The translations under genes were made by a program, and so were the position numbers. Under the pieces are notes generated by a model. That model was not told where the DNA came from and did no database searches. It saw only the letters and a list, made by a program, of their open reading frames with translations. From assembly GCA_016808115.1 (NCBI GenBank), contig JAEQBH010000990.1:1240001-1304000 (forward strand): 64,000 bases of DNA, given 5' to 3'. Source of the DNA: Tetrastigma voinierianum (lineage: Eukaryota; Streptophyta; Magnoliopsida; Vitales; Vitaceae). Shown here one piece after another: positions 23,601 to 36,394 of this stretch; position 1 is the first letter of the stretch, and each line of letters starts with the position of its first letter.

Positions 23601-26600
23601 TCGCATTGGAGGAAAGCCTGTGTGTTGTATTTCATTAAGGCTTGGAAGTATGTAATCACTGGTTGTACTTCATAAAGGTTCAAACTCACTTATTACCAGA
23701 GAAACCAAAAAGAGCAAAGCCGCCTCAAAAACTCACACAAAGCTCCTGCTAATCAATGAAAATGAACAAGGGTCATGGGCCCATCCTAATAAAGGCATAT
23801 GACCCTTGGTGAGTACATGTCATCCAGACTTTATTTTGCTTTCTATTAACCAAACCCATTAACCTTAAGGAGTGACATGTGCTTCACCAAGGGTCATGTG
23901 CCTTTGCTGGATTTCGCCCATAACCCTTGTTCATTTCATTGATCACTGAGCTAGTGTGTTTTTTGAGGCGCTTTACTTTTTGCCTTCTTGTAAAGGGTGA
24001 GGCTTGAACTTTATGAAGTACAACCAAGTGATTATATACTTTCAAGCTTCTTATGAAATACATGGGCTTTCCAGTCATGTAATTTGAAGAAAGATAAAAA
24101 AACACACATAGACAAATACAATTAAGGCATAGATTATTGAACTTACTAAGTGTTAGGGTTTTGAAGAGACTCATATCCACCTCTGTGGTTGGTACCAAAG
24201 AAATAGGTCTAACAATAAAGGGTGTTTATTGCCCATGAGTAGATTGTCGGGCTCATCAAAGAGAGAGGGTATGAAATACAGAAAGTGTAAGAAGTCGAGG
24301 TGGAGAAAGTATACATAAAGAGGAGTGTGGAGGGGCTTGTCAGCAGAGAGGAAAAGAAACAAGGGAGAAGGGGGTGGGTTTGTGGAGTGGATAAAGCAGA
24401 GAGACATGTAGAGGAGAGGAGGTCTCGTAGAGGGAAGTAGTGCTTTTGAAAAATACTTTTGTGCCAATATTTTATACGGTTTTTATTTAATTATTTGGTC
24501 AAAATTTATATTTATATTTTTTAAGTATGATATGATTATTTAATAGATGATTATGCATCAATTATTTGCTTTTTATTTAATATTTATCAAATAAAAATTT
24601 CACTATGTATTTTAATGTGTATCGTAAATTATATGCACATTAAAATATATAATTGAAATTTTACTTTGGTAAATATTAAATAAAAAGAAAATAAATTTAT
24701 TTTTGTAATAATATTTATTTAAATAAGCATAATCATACATAAAAATATAAATATAAATTTAGACCAAATATATTTTAAATAAAACCATTATAAAATATTA
24801 ACTTTAAAATAAATATTTTTTCAAAACAAACTCATCTTCCCTCCTCTTCGAGAACCCTTCCTTCCTCTTCCTTCCTTTGTCTCCCTCAAGTTTCTCCCAC
24901 AAACTCGTTTCTTCTCTCTGTTTTTCTTCTTCCTCATTAGCTCCTTCCCTCTCCACTTTGTCTTCTCTCTCAGTTTTCCCCAAATCTCTAGCACTTTCTC
25001 TCTTACTCACTCCTTCTTTCTACAGAAACTGGTGAAGTTACTTGCCAGAACAAACACCCCTTTATCATTGCATCACTGGGTGTCGGTCATTTAGGTGGGA
25101 TACGGTCTCTTCAAAATTCTAACCTAGTGTTCACACCCATGCGCAACCATTTGTTCCTGTGTGTGTTTTTTCATCTTTCGCCTTCGCACCGAGTGAAAGC
25201 TCGTGGTGTTGTATTTTCATTGCTTGAAGAGAACACGGTCGCACATAGTTCTAACCTCACTTCATTACAAGAGAAACCAGCATAAGCTACTCAAACCATT
25301 GTTCTTCCGCCACGAATGAACAAGGGTCATGGCCCATCCACTAAAGGCACATGACCCTGGGTGAAAGGCACATGTCACCCTTACTTTGCCTGGTTTTCTA
25401 CAACCAAAACCCCATTACCTTGTATATATATAGCTTCTTTCACCAAGGGTCATGTGCCTTTAGTGGATGGGCCTATAACCCTTGTTCATTTCATTGATTG
25501 AGCGGGAGCTTAGTGTGTTTTTTTGAGGCACTTTGCTCTTTTTTTAGGTTTCTCTTGTAAAGGGGTAAGGTTTGAACCTTTATGAAGTACAACCAGTGAT
25601 TATATACTTTCAAGCCTTTATGAAATACAACAAATGGGCTTTCCTCCATTGCAAATTTGAAGAAAATATGGAAAAAAAACACACATAGACAAATACGATT
25701 AAGGCATAGATTATTGAACTTACTAAGGGTTAGGCTTTAAGAGACTCAGATCCACCTCTGCGGGTTAGTACCGTTGAAACAGTTCCGCCAACAAAGGGGC
25801 GTTTGTTGCTTAAGCAAGAGTAGATTGCTTCGCTTTATCGAAGAGAGAAAGGTAAAGAGAGAAAGTGTTAGAAGTTGAGGGGGGAGAAAGAAGAGAGATA
25901 GCAGGCTGGGAGGGGCTGTCAGGAGAGAGGGAAGTTAAACAAGGGAGAAGGGCGTTTGTGGGAGAGATAGAGTGAGGGAGATAGAGTAAGAGGTTCTCGA
26001 GAAGGAGGTAGTGTGGTGTTTTTGAAAAATATTTTATTTTGCTAATATTTATGAAAGTTTTATTATAAAATATTTTTGGTCAGGCTTAGATTGAGATATT
26101 TTTAAGCATTATATAAATAAGTAGAGACATAAAATAATTTGCTTATTTATTATTTACAATAAAAATTTCAATTATTTGTATTTTAATGTATCAAATTATA
26201 TGCACATTAAAATATATAATTGAAATTTTTTATTTGGTAAATATTAAATAAAAAGCAAATAAATTTATTTTTGTAATAATATTTATTTAAATAAGCATAA
26301 TCATACTTAAAAATATAAATATAAATTTAGACCAAATATATTTTAAATAAAACCATTATAAAATAATAACTTTAAAATAAATATTTTTTCAAAACAACCC
26401 ATTTCCCCTCCTCTCTTCGAGAACCCCTTCCCCTTTCTCTCTTCCTCTTTGTCTCCTCGCTATTTCTCCCTCAAACTGCTTTCTTCTTCCCTTGCTTCTT
26501 TTTTCCTATTGCCTCCTCCACTTTATCTCTTCCTCTGTTCTTCCCCTCACCTCTTAGCACTTCTCTTCCTCTACTACCCTCTTCTTTTCTGATAGTAGAA

Positions 26601-29600
26601 ATCGGCAAGCAAGCCGCATTGTCTGAACACCCCTTTATCATTAGACCTATTTCAGCCGATCACGTAGCGATATTTGTGTCTTCAAAACTCCCAATTCCTA
26701 GTGCCCATCTATGCTTCAATCGTGATTTAAATTATGTGTGTTTTTTTTCATCTTTTCTTTCAAATTTTACTGGAGGAAAGTTCTGTGGTGTTGCATTTCT
26801 CACAAGGCTTCAATGTCGGTTGTACCATAGTGTTCAAACCTCATCCTCATTACAAAGAGAGAAATCAAAGAGCAAAGCGCCTTCGTGTCTTCCCACTGAA
26901 GTCTCGCCAATCAATGAATGAACAGTCAAGGCCCATCCACTAAATGCACATGATTCCAGTAGGGGGCATGTCACTCTTACTTTATTTTGGATTTCTAATA
27001 ACCAAACCCTTCATTAACCTTAAGGAGTGATGTGTTTTTCACCAAGGGTCATGTGCCTTAGTGGACACGCCCATAACCCTTTGTTCATTTCCTATTGATC
27101 GAGCTGAGCTTAGTGTGTTTTTGAGGCGCTTTTGTTCTTTGTGTTTCATAAAGGGGTGAGGTTTGAACCCATGCAGCTACAACCAGTGATTATATACTTT
27201 CAAGCCTTATGAAATACAACACATGTAGCTTTCCACAATTTGAAGAAAAGATGGAAAACCCACATACACACAAATACGATTAAGGCATAGATTATTGAAC
27301 TCACTAAGTGTTAGGGTTTTGAAGAGACTGTGATCCACCTCCTCGTGGCTGGTACCAAAGAAACAGTCTAATAAAGGGTTTTCGTTGTCCCGCCAGTAGA
27401 TCATTCGTCATCGAAGAGAGAGGCGAAGAGAAAGTGTTAGAAGTTGAGGGGGAGAAAAGAAGAGAGATAAAGAGGCGGGGGAGGGGCTTGTCAGGGAGAG
27501 AGGGAAAAAGAAACAAGGGGAGAAGGCTAAGCCTAGGGAGAGATAGAGGAGGAGATAGAGAGAGGAAGAGCAAGGTAAGGGTTCTCGGTTGTTGGTGGGG
27601 AGTAGTGGAGTTTTGAAATATTTATTTCCAAAGTTAATATTTATAATGGCTTTTATAAAATATTTTTTGGTCAAAATTTATATCATATTTTTAAGTACAT
27701 GATTATGATTTATAGTCGTTAGTATTACTAAAATAATTTTATTTTCTTTATTAATATTTGTCAATAAAACAATTATGTATTTTAAATGTGTATCGAAATT
27801 ATAAGCACATTAAAATATATAATTGAAATTTTTATTTGTAAATATTAAATAAAAAGCAAATAAATTTATTTTTGTAATAATATTTATTTGGGGCCAAGTA
27901 CAATCATATTTAAAATATATAAATATAATTTAGACCAAATATATTTTAAATAAAACCATTATAAAATAATAACTTTAAAATAAATATTTTTTCAAAACAA
28001 CCCTACTTCCCCCTCCCTCTTCGAGAACCCCTTCCCCTTTCTCTTCCTCTCTTTGTCTCCCTGCTCTATTTCTCCCCCAAACTCGCCTCTTCCTCCCCTT
28101 GTTTCTTTTCCTCTCCCGACAAGCCCTTCCCCTCCACTTTATCTCTCCGCTTTCTCCCCTCAACTTCTAGCACTTTCTCTCACCACCCTCTCTTCGATAG
28201 AACCGCTAAGCTACTCTTGCGTACAACAAACACCCTTTATCATTAGACCGATCGGGTACCGACTACGCAGGTGGATACGAGTTCTTCAAAAACCCTAACC
28301 CTTAGTAGCTCAATAATCTATAGCTCTTAATCGTATTTGTCTATGTGTGTTTTTTCATCTTTTCTTCAAATTCGCATTGGAGGAAAGCCTGTGTGTTGTA
28401 TTTCATTAAGGCTTGGAAGTATATAATCACTGGTTGTACTTCATAAAGGTTCAAACCTCACCCCATTACCAGAGAAACCAAAAAAAGAGCAAAGCGCCTC
28501 AAAAAAACTCACAAAGCTCCCGCTCAATCAATGAAATGAACAGGAAACAGAATCCACTGGGTATATGATTCTTTGGTGAAAGGCACATACCCTTACTTTA
28601 TTTTGGTTTTCTCTATTAACCAAACCCCATTAACCTTAAGGAGTGACATGTGCCTTTCACTAAGGTCATGTGCCTCAGTGATGGGCCCATAACCCTTGTT
28701 CATTTCATTGATTGAGTCAGAGCTAGTGTGTTTGAGGCGTTTTTGTTTTTTAGGTTTGCAAGGGGGTGAGGTTTGAACTTTATGAAGTACAAATCCGATT
28801 ATATACTCAAGCCTTATGAAATACAACACAATCTTTATTGCGACTTGAAACATAAACACACATAGACAGTCAGCACATAGTATAGATTATTGAACTTTTA
28901 CTAAGTGTTAGGTTGAAGAGCCGCATTCACTGTATGGGTTGAAACAGGTCTAATAAATGCTGGGTGTTTGTTGTCCAAGAGTAGATTGCCTAGCCTATCA
29001 AGAGAGAGGGTGCGTAAATATAGAAAGTGTAAGAAGTTGAGGTGAGAAAGGCAGACATAAAGATAGAGAGAGGGAAAAAGAACAGTGTATAGCTGGCTGG
29101 TTTGTGGAGACAGATTTTATATATATATGATTAGAGGTGTTCTCTAGTTATGATGGTGGGTGTTTTGAAAATATTTATTTAAAAGCTAATATTTATAATG
29201 GCCTTATTTGCAATATTTTTGTCAAAATTTATATTTGTTATTTAAGTATGATTTATATCATTTAAATAAATAGTAGTTACAAAAATAATTGAGTTTTCTT
29301 TTGTTTAATAAATAAAATTTCAATTATGTATTTTAATGCATATCAAATTATACACATTAAAATATATAATTGAAATTTTTTTATTTGCAACATTAAATAA
29401 AAGCAAATAAATTTATTTTTGTAATAATATTTATTTAAATAAGCATAATCATACTTAAAAATATAAATATAAATTTAGACCTCAAATATATTTTAAATAA
29501 ACCATTATAAAATATTAACTTTAAAAATAAATATTTTTTTCAAAACAACCCTACTTCCCTCTTCGAGAACCCCTTCCCTTTCTCTCTTTCCTCTCTTTTC

Positions 29601-30962
29601 TCTCCCGCCTATCCCACAAACTCGCCCTTCTCCTCTTGTTTCTTTTTTCCTCTCTCCCTGACAAGCCCTTCCCCCTCCACTTTATCTCTCTGCTTTTCTC
29701 CCCCTAAACTTCTAGCACTTTCTCTCTCTACTCACCCTCTCTTTTCGATAGAAACTGGCAAGCTACTCTTGCCAGACATTACAAACACCCCTTTATCATT
29801 AGGACCGATTTCTCTGTACTCACCACGTAGGATACGAGTCTCTTCAAAACCCTAACCCTTAGTAAGTTCAATAATCTATGCCTTAATCGTATTTGTCTAT
29901 GTGTGTGTTTTTTTTTCATCTTTTCTTCAAATTCGCATTGGAGGAAAGCCTGTGTGTTGTATTTCATTAAGGCTTGGAAGTATATAATCACTGGTTGTAC
30001 TTCATAAAGGTTCAAACCTCACCCCATTACAAGAGAAACCTAAAAAAGAGCAAAGCGCTTCAAAAAAACTCACTAAGCCCTGGACAATCACGAAATGAAC
30101 AAGGGTCATGGGCCCATCCACTAAAGGCACATGACCCTTGGTGAAAGGCACATGTCACTCCTTACTTTATTTTGGTTTTCTCTATTAACCAAACCCCATT
30201 AACCTTAAGGAGTGACATGTGCTTTTCACCAAGGGCTATGTGTTTTTGTAGGATGGGCTCATAACCCTTGTTCATTTCATTGATTGAGCTGAGTTTATGT
30301 GTGCTTGAGGCGCTGTTTTTTTAGGTTTCTAAAGGGGTGAGGTTTGAACCTTATGAGTTACAACCTCGCGATTATACTTTCAAGCTCTTTATGAATTACA
30401 ACACATGTTTTCTTCTTCTCCATTGCACTTGAAGAAAAGATGGAAAAACACACAGCAGACAAACATTTATTGCGCATGATTATTGAACTTGTTCATGTTA
30501 GTTTTGCTATATCAGATTCACTCTTCGTGCTGGCATCAGCTGAATAGTTCTACAATAGCGCGTTTGCTGTCCTATTATAGACTGTCTGTACTTCTGATCA
30601 AAATATATATGGTACAAGAACATAGAAAGTGCCAGAAGTCGAAGGAGAAAAAGGCAGATATTAAAGAGAGGGGAGGGGTTTTGCTCCGTGAGAGAGGAAA
30701 AGAGCTGGTATGAGAAGGGTGGGTTTTAGAGAGATAGAGCAAGACAGAGAGAAGATAGTGGGAAGGGTTCTAGTTATGAGAGCTGGGTGTGCTGAGCACA
30801 AAGTTAATATTTATAATGGTGCCTTAAATATTTTCGTCGTGTTCTACTTATATTTTAAGTTTGACATGATTATTTCAGTCAATAAAATATTAAAATAAGC
30901 TTATTTGCTTTTTTATTTAATATTTACTAAATAAAAAATTTCAATTACAATAATGTACTGAA

Positions 30963-32615
30963 ATTATACACATTAAAATACATAATTGAAATTTTTTATT
31001 TGGTAAATATTAAATAAAAAGCAAATAAATTTATTTTTGTAATAATATTTTATTTAAATAAGCATAATCATACTTAAAAATATAAATATACCTAGGACCA
31101 AATATATTTTAAATAAAACCATTATAAAATATTAACTTTAAAATAAATATTTTTTCAAAACAACCCTACTTCCCCCTCCCTCTTCGAGAACCCCTTCCCC
31201 TTCCTCTTCCTCTCTTGTCTCTCGTCTATTCCACAAACTCGCCCTCTCCCTTTTGTTTCCTTTTTTCCTCTCCCACAAGCCCTTCCCCTCCACTTTATCT
31301 CTCTCGCTTTCTCCCTAAATTTCTAGCACTTTCTCCCTACTGTCTCTCTTTCTCATAGAAAATAGCAAGCTACTCTTGCCAGACAACAAACACCCCTTTA
31401 TCATTAGACCGATTTCTCCGGTACCGACCACAGAGGTGGATACGAGTCTCTTCAAAACCCTAACCCTTAGTAAGTTCAATAATCTATGCCTTAATCGTAT
31501 TTGTCTATGTGTGTGTTTTTTTTCATCTTTCTTCACCCGCATCGAGGAAAGCCTGCAGTTGTATTTCATTAAGGCTTGAAGTATATAATCACGGTTGTAC
31601 TATAAAAGTTTTTAACCTCACCCCATTACAAGAGAAACAAAAGAGCAAAGCGCCTCAAAAAAACTCACTAAGCTCCCGCTCAATCAATGAAATGAACAAG
31701 GGTCATGGGCCCATCCACTAAAGGCACATGACCCTTGGTGAAAGGCACATGTCACTCCTTACTTTATTTTGGTTTTCTCTATTAACCAAACCCCATTAAC
31801 CTTAAGGAGTGACATGTGCCTTTCACCAAGGGTCATGTGCCTTTAGTGGATGGGCCTATAACCCTTGTTCATTTCATTGATTGAGCGGGAGCTTAGTGTG
31901 TTTTTTTGAGGCGCTTTGCTCTTTTTTTAGGTTTCTCTTGTAAAGGGGTGAGGTTTGAACCTTTATAGCACAAACTGGGCAGATTATACTTTCTGCTTCT
32001 TTATGAAATACAACACATGGGCTTTCCTCCATTGCGAATTGAAAAGATGGAAAAACACACATAGACAACACGACAAGGCATAGATTATTGAACTTAATAT
32101 GGTTGTGGTTTTTAAGAGATCAGATCCACCTCCGTGGCTGGTACCAAAGAAATAGTCTAACAATAAAGGTGTTTGCAGTCCGGTGTATAGATTGTCGCTT
32201 CATCGAAGAGAGAGTAAAGGAAGAGAGAAAGTGTGTTAGAAGTGGGTTGAGGGGGAGAAAAGGCAGAGATAAAGAGGCAGGAGGGGCGAACAGGAGAGGG
32301 AAAGAAAGCAGTGGGAGAAGGGCGGGCTCAGGAGAGATGTGAGCAGGAGATAGAGAGAGGAAGAGGAAGAGGAAGGGGAAGGGGTTCTCGAAGAGGGAGG
32401 GGGAAGTAAGGGTGTTTTGAAAAAAATATTTATTTTAAAGTTAATATTTTATAATGGTTTTATTTAAAATATTTTTGGTCAAAATTTATATTTATATTTT
32501 TAAGTATGATTATGATTATTTAAATAAATAGTATTACAAAAATAAATTTATTTTCTTTTTATTTAATATTTACCAAATAAAAAATTTCAATTATGTATTT
32601 TAATGTGTATCGAAA
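30963..32615. repeat. Well-preserved satellite monomer (reference copy)
   Basis: From AT centre to AT centre, with the GC-side centre at 31,782. The left arm keeps CTACTTCCCCCTCCCTCTTC, the CCCTAACCCTTAG box, GCAAAGCGCCTC, and GGTCATGGGCCCATCCACTA. The right arm repeats most of these inverted, but is damaged between about 31,965 and 32,120. GGCACATGACCCTTGGTGAA occurs inverted on the two sides of a ~41-bp loop. It is useful as a probe for the family. Confidence 0.8.
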
Positions 32616-35559
32616 TTATAAGCACATTAAAATATATAATTGAAATTTTTTATTTGGTAAATATTAAATAAAAAGCAAATAAATTTATTTTTGTAATAAT
32701 ATTTATTAAAATAAATATAATCATACTTAAAAAATATAAATATAATAATTGAATCAAATATATTTTAAATAAAACCATTATAAAATATTAATTTTAAAAT
32801 AAATATTTTTCAAACAATTGTTTTCTTCCTTTCTTTCGTAAATTCCTTCTTCCTCTCTTTTTTTTTAAATCTTCCCTCGTTTATTTCCCCAGTCCTCGCT
32901 TTCCTTGCTCGACAGTTTCCTCCATACCTTCGCTCCCTGGTCTTCTAAAGACTTTCTCTTCTTACCTCACCCTCGATAGAAATCGGCAAGGCTGCTGGGA
33001 AGAACACCCCTTTATCATTGTGGTCTCATTTCTTCCTGCACCACCACGTGGATACGAGTTCTTCAAACCCTAAACTCCCAGTAAGTTCAATAATCTATGC
33101 CTTAATCGTATTTGTCTATGTGTGTGTTTTTTTTTTCATCTTTTCTTCAAATTCAAGTATTGGAGTATTTGCGGTGTTGTATTTCATTAAGGTTTGAAGT
33201 AACACTGTCAGATTATAGCGTTCAAACCTCATCCCAGCATTAGCAGACAAAAGAGTAAAGCGCCTGTAAATCACAGCTCCGCCACCACGAATGGCCTGAC
33301 CACTAAAGGCACATGACCCCAGGAAAGGCACATGTCACCTCTTACTTATTTTGGTTTTCTATTAACCAAACCCCATTAACCTTAAGGTGACATGTTTTTC
33401 ACCAAGGGTCATGTGCCTTAGTGGATGGGCCCATAACCTTGTTCATTTCATTGATCGAATGAGCTAGTGTTTTTCGAGGCGCTGGCTTTTTTGGTTTCTA
33501 AAGCGGTGAGGTTCAAACCTTTATGAAGTACAACCAGTGATTATATACTTTCAAGCCTTATGAAATGTTAAAGACACGGGTTTTCCTCCACAAGATATAA
33601 GAAAAGATGGAAAAAAAACACACATAGACAAATACGATTAAGGCATAGATTATTGAACTTACTAAGTGTTAGGGTTTTGAAGAGACTCGTATCCACCTCT
33701 GTGGTTTGTACCAAAGAAATAGGTCTAACAATAAAGGGGTGTTTGTTGTCTGGCTAGAGTAGATTGTCAGTTTCTATCAAAGAGAGAGAGGGTGCGTAAA
33801 TAGAGAAAGTGTTAGAAGTTTAGGTGGAGAAAAGCAGAGATAAAGAGGAGGGGAGGCTTTAGTCGTGAGAGGAAAAAAGAAACAAGGAAGGTGGTCGTAG
33901 GAGAGATAAGAGGTGGAGACTGCAGGCAGAGGAAGAGGAAGGGAAGGGGCCAAGAGGGAGGGGAAGTAGGGGTGTTTTGAAAAATATTTATTTTGTGTTA
34001 CGAGTAATGGTTTTATTTAAATAGCTTTTTTGTCAGGCCTTATATTTATATTTTTTAAGTATGATTATTTAAATAAATAGTAGTTATTAAAATAATTTAT
34101 TTGCTTTTTATTTGGTTATTTACTGTTATGGTTTCTTAATTATGTATTTTAATGTGTATCAATTATATAATATTAAAAATATATAATTGAAATTTTTTAT
34201 TTGGTAAATATTAAATAAAAGCAAATAAATTTATTTTTGTAATAAATATTTATTTAAATAAGTATAATCATACTTAAAAATATAAATATAAATTTAGACC
34301 AAATATATTTTAAATAAAACCATTATAAAATATTAACTTAAAATAAATATTTTTCAAAGAACTCATTTCCCTCCCCTCTTCGAGAACCCCTTCCTTCCTC
34401 TTCCTCCCTTTGTCTCTCAAGCCTGTCTCCCACAAACTCGCCCCTTCTCCCCTTGTTTCTTTTTCCTTCTCCGATGCTCCTTCCCTCCCACTTTATCTCT
34501 TCGCTTCTCCCTAAACTTCTAAAGACTTTCTCTCTACTCACCCTCTCTTTTCGATAGAAACTGGCAAGCTACTCTTGCCAGACAACAAACACCCCTTTAT
34601 CATTAGACCGATTGACACCGAATTGGCCTGCAGGGCGGATACTTAGCCCTTCAAAACCCTAACCCTTAGTAAGTTCAATAATCTATGCCTTAATCGTATT
34701 TGTCTATGTGTGTTTTTTTTCATCTTTTCTTCAAATTCGCATTGGAGGAAAGCCTGTGTGTTGTATTTCATTAAGGCTTGGAAGTATATAATCACTGGTT
34801 GTACTTCATAAAAGTTCTAACCTCACCCCATTACAAGAGAAACCAAAAAAAGAGCAAAGCGCCTCAAAAAAACTCACTAAGCTCCCGCTCAATCAATGAA
34901 ATGAACAAGGGTCATGGGCCCATCCACTAAAGGCACATGATTCTCAGAAAGGCACATGTCACCTCTACTTTATTTTGCCTTCTATTAACCAAACCCATTA
35001 ACCTTAAGGAGTGACATGTGCCTTTCACCAAGGGTCATGTGCCTTTAGTGGATGGGCCCATAACCCTTGTTCATTTCATTGATTGAGCTGGAGCTTAGTG
35101 TGTTTGAGGCTTTTGCTCTTTTTTAGGTTTCTCTTGTAAAGGGGTGAGGTTTGAACCTTTATGAAGTACAACCAGTGATTATATACTTTCAAGCCTTTAT
35201 GAAATACAACACATGGGCTTTCCTCCATTGCGAATTTGAAGAAAAGATGGAAAAAAAACACACATAGACAAATACGATTAAGGCATAGATTATTGAACTT
35301 ACTAAGTGTTAGGGTTTTGAAGAGACTCGTATCCACCTCTGTGGTTGGTACCAAAGAAATAGGTCTAACAATAAAGGGTGTTTGTTGTCCGGCTAGAGAG
35401 GTCTGCCGGCTTTACTCAAAAAGAGAGGGTGCGAAGAGAAAGTGTTAGCTGAGGTGGGAGAAAAAGAGAGATAGTGGAGGGGGAGGGGGGCTTTGTCGTG
35501 AGAGAGGAAAAGAGCCAAAGGAGAAGCGGTGGCTCAGGAGAGATAGAGCAGAGACAGAC

Positions 35560-35815
35560 TACGTAGCCCTCTTCTCAAAACCCTAACCCTTAGTAAGTTC
35601 AATAATCTATGCCTTAATCATATTTGTCTATGTGCGTTTTTTTTTTCATCTTTTCTTCAAATTGCACTGAGGAAAGCCTCACAGGTTGTATTTCATTAAG
35701 GTTTAGTATATAAATCACCGTCGATTTGTAAAGGTTCGAACCTCACCCCATTACAAGAGAAACCAAAAAAAGAGCAAAGCGCCTCAAAAAAACACACTAA
35801 GCGCCTCAAGAAAGG
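35560..35815. repeat. Right end of the satellite array
   Basis: After AGATAGAGCAGAGACAGA the array skips the AT centre and polypyrimidine tract and resumes at CTACGTAGCCC…CCCTAACCCTTAG, continuing to AAAGCGCCTC. It then stops at about 35,810 in CTAAGCGCCTC. This is a second independent loss of the AT centre, placed at the array edge. Confidence 0.7.
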
Positions 35816-36394
35816 TGTTGATTGATTCGATGAAGTATACACACAAAAAATTTGTCGATAATCAAGTCGTAATTTGTATCTCTCATAATCCCGCTTTTCA
35901 GGAAACCAAGCACTTCATATCAAGTTATTCTTTCTAGAGAAGCAAAGAAAGGTTTAGTTGGTTTGAAGTACTCGCAAATTTGATCTTCAACTAGCTTCAT
36001 ATATTTAAAAAGCCTTGGCTAAGAAAGCAAGTTTGAGTTTCATATGGAAATTGAGTTTTCAAGAACCTAGCGAGGATTGCTGGGTCGTGTTTCAACAATT
36101 TGTAAATATTCAATTTTAGATTTTTATATATTTTTAGTTGTTTGATTGTTTAAAATTGATTTGGTTAGTAGTAGTTGCTGTTTGTTTAGGAATTTGTTGA
36201 TTGTGGAAATTTGTTCCATGAAGAGCTCTATTTTTTCGTTCCTTCTGTTATTTATTTATTTGTTTATTTATTTTTTGTCGTATTTAAACACAATCCCATT
36301 AGTAAATGTGGGCTTTTGCACAACAAATTTTATAGTTCTTCTTGCTTGCTTTCTCATTGATTTTTTTTAGTTCAATCTCTTCAAAACTCCAACT
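35816..36394. other. Gene-free spacer between satellite and NLR pseudogene
   Basis: AT-rich, low-copy-looking sequence (for example CAAGCACTTCATATCAAG, GAGGATTGCTGGGTCGTG). A 74-codon plus frame at 36,146 is leucine/phenylalanine-rich with a run of TTATTTATTTG-type repeats and matches no family I know. It is probably old flanking DNA of the NLR locus. Confidence 0.5.

Larger units (their letters stand above)
17470..35815. repeat. Palindromic satellite array, ~1.6 kb monomers
   Basis: One arm runs from an AT-rich centre (ATTTTAATGTG…CACATTAAAAT) through a polypyrimidine tract, TCGATAGAAACTGGCAAGC, AAAACCCTAACCCTTAGTAAG and AGCAAAGCGCCTC to a second centre (CACTCCTTA…TAAGGAGTG); the next arm is its reverse complement. 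Approximate AT-side centres: 17,475; 19,068; 21,430; 23,016; 24,628; 26,197; 27,797; 29,348; 30,963; 32,615; 34,164. GC-side centres: 18,295; 19,903; 20,693; 22,262; 23,848; 25,405; 27,000; 28,618; 30,186; 31,782; 33,362; 34,986. The period is ~1.55-1.65 kb. The open frames are arm sequence read in both directions; none looks like a real gene. It may descend from a foldback element. Confidence 0.9.
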
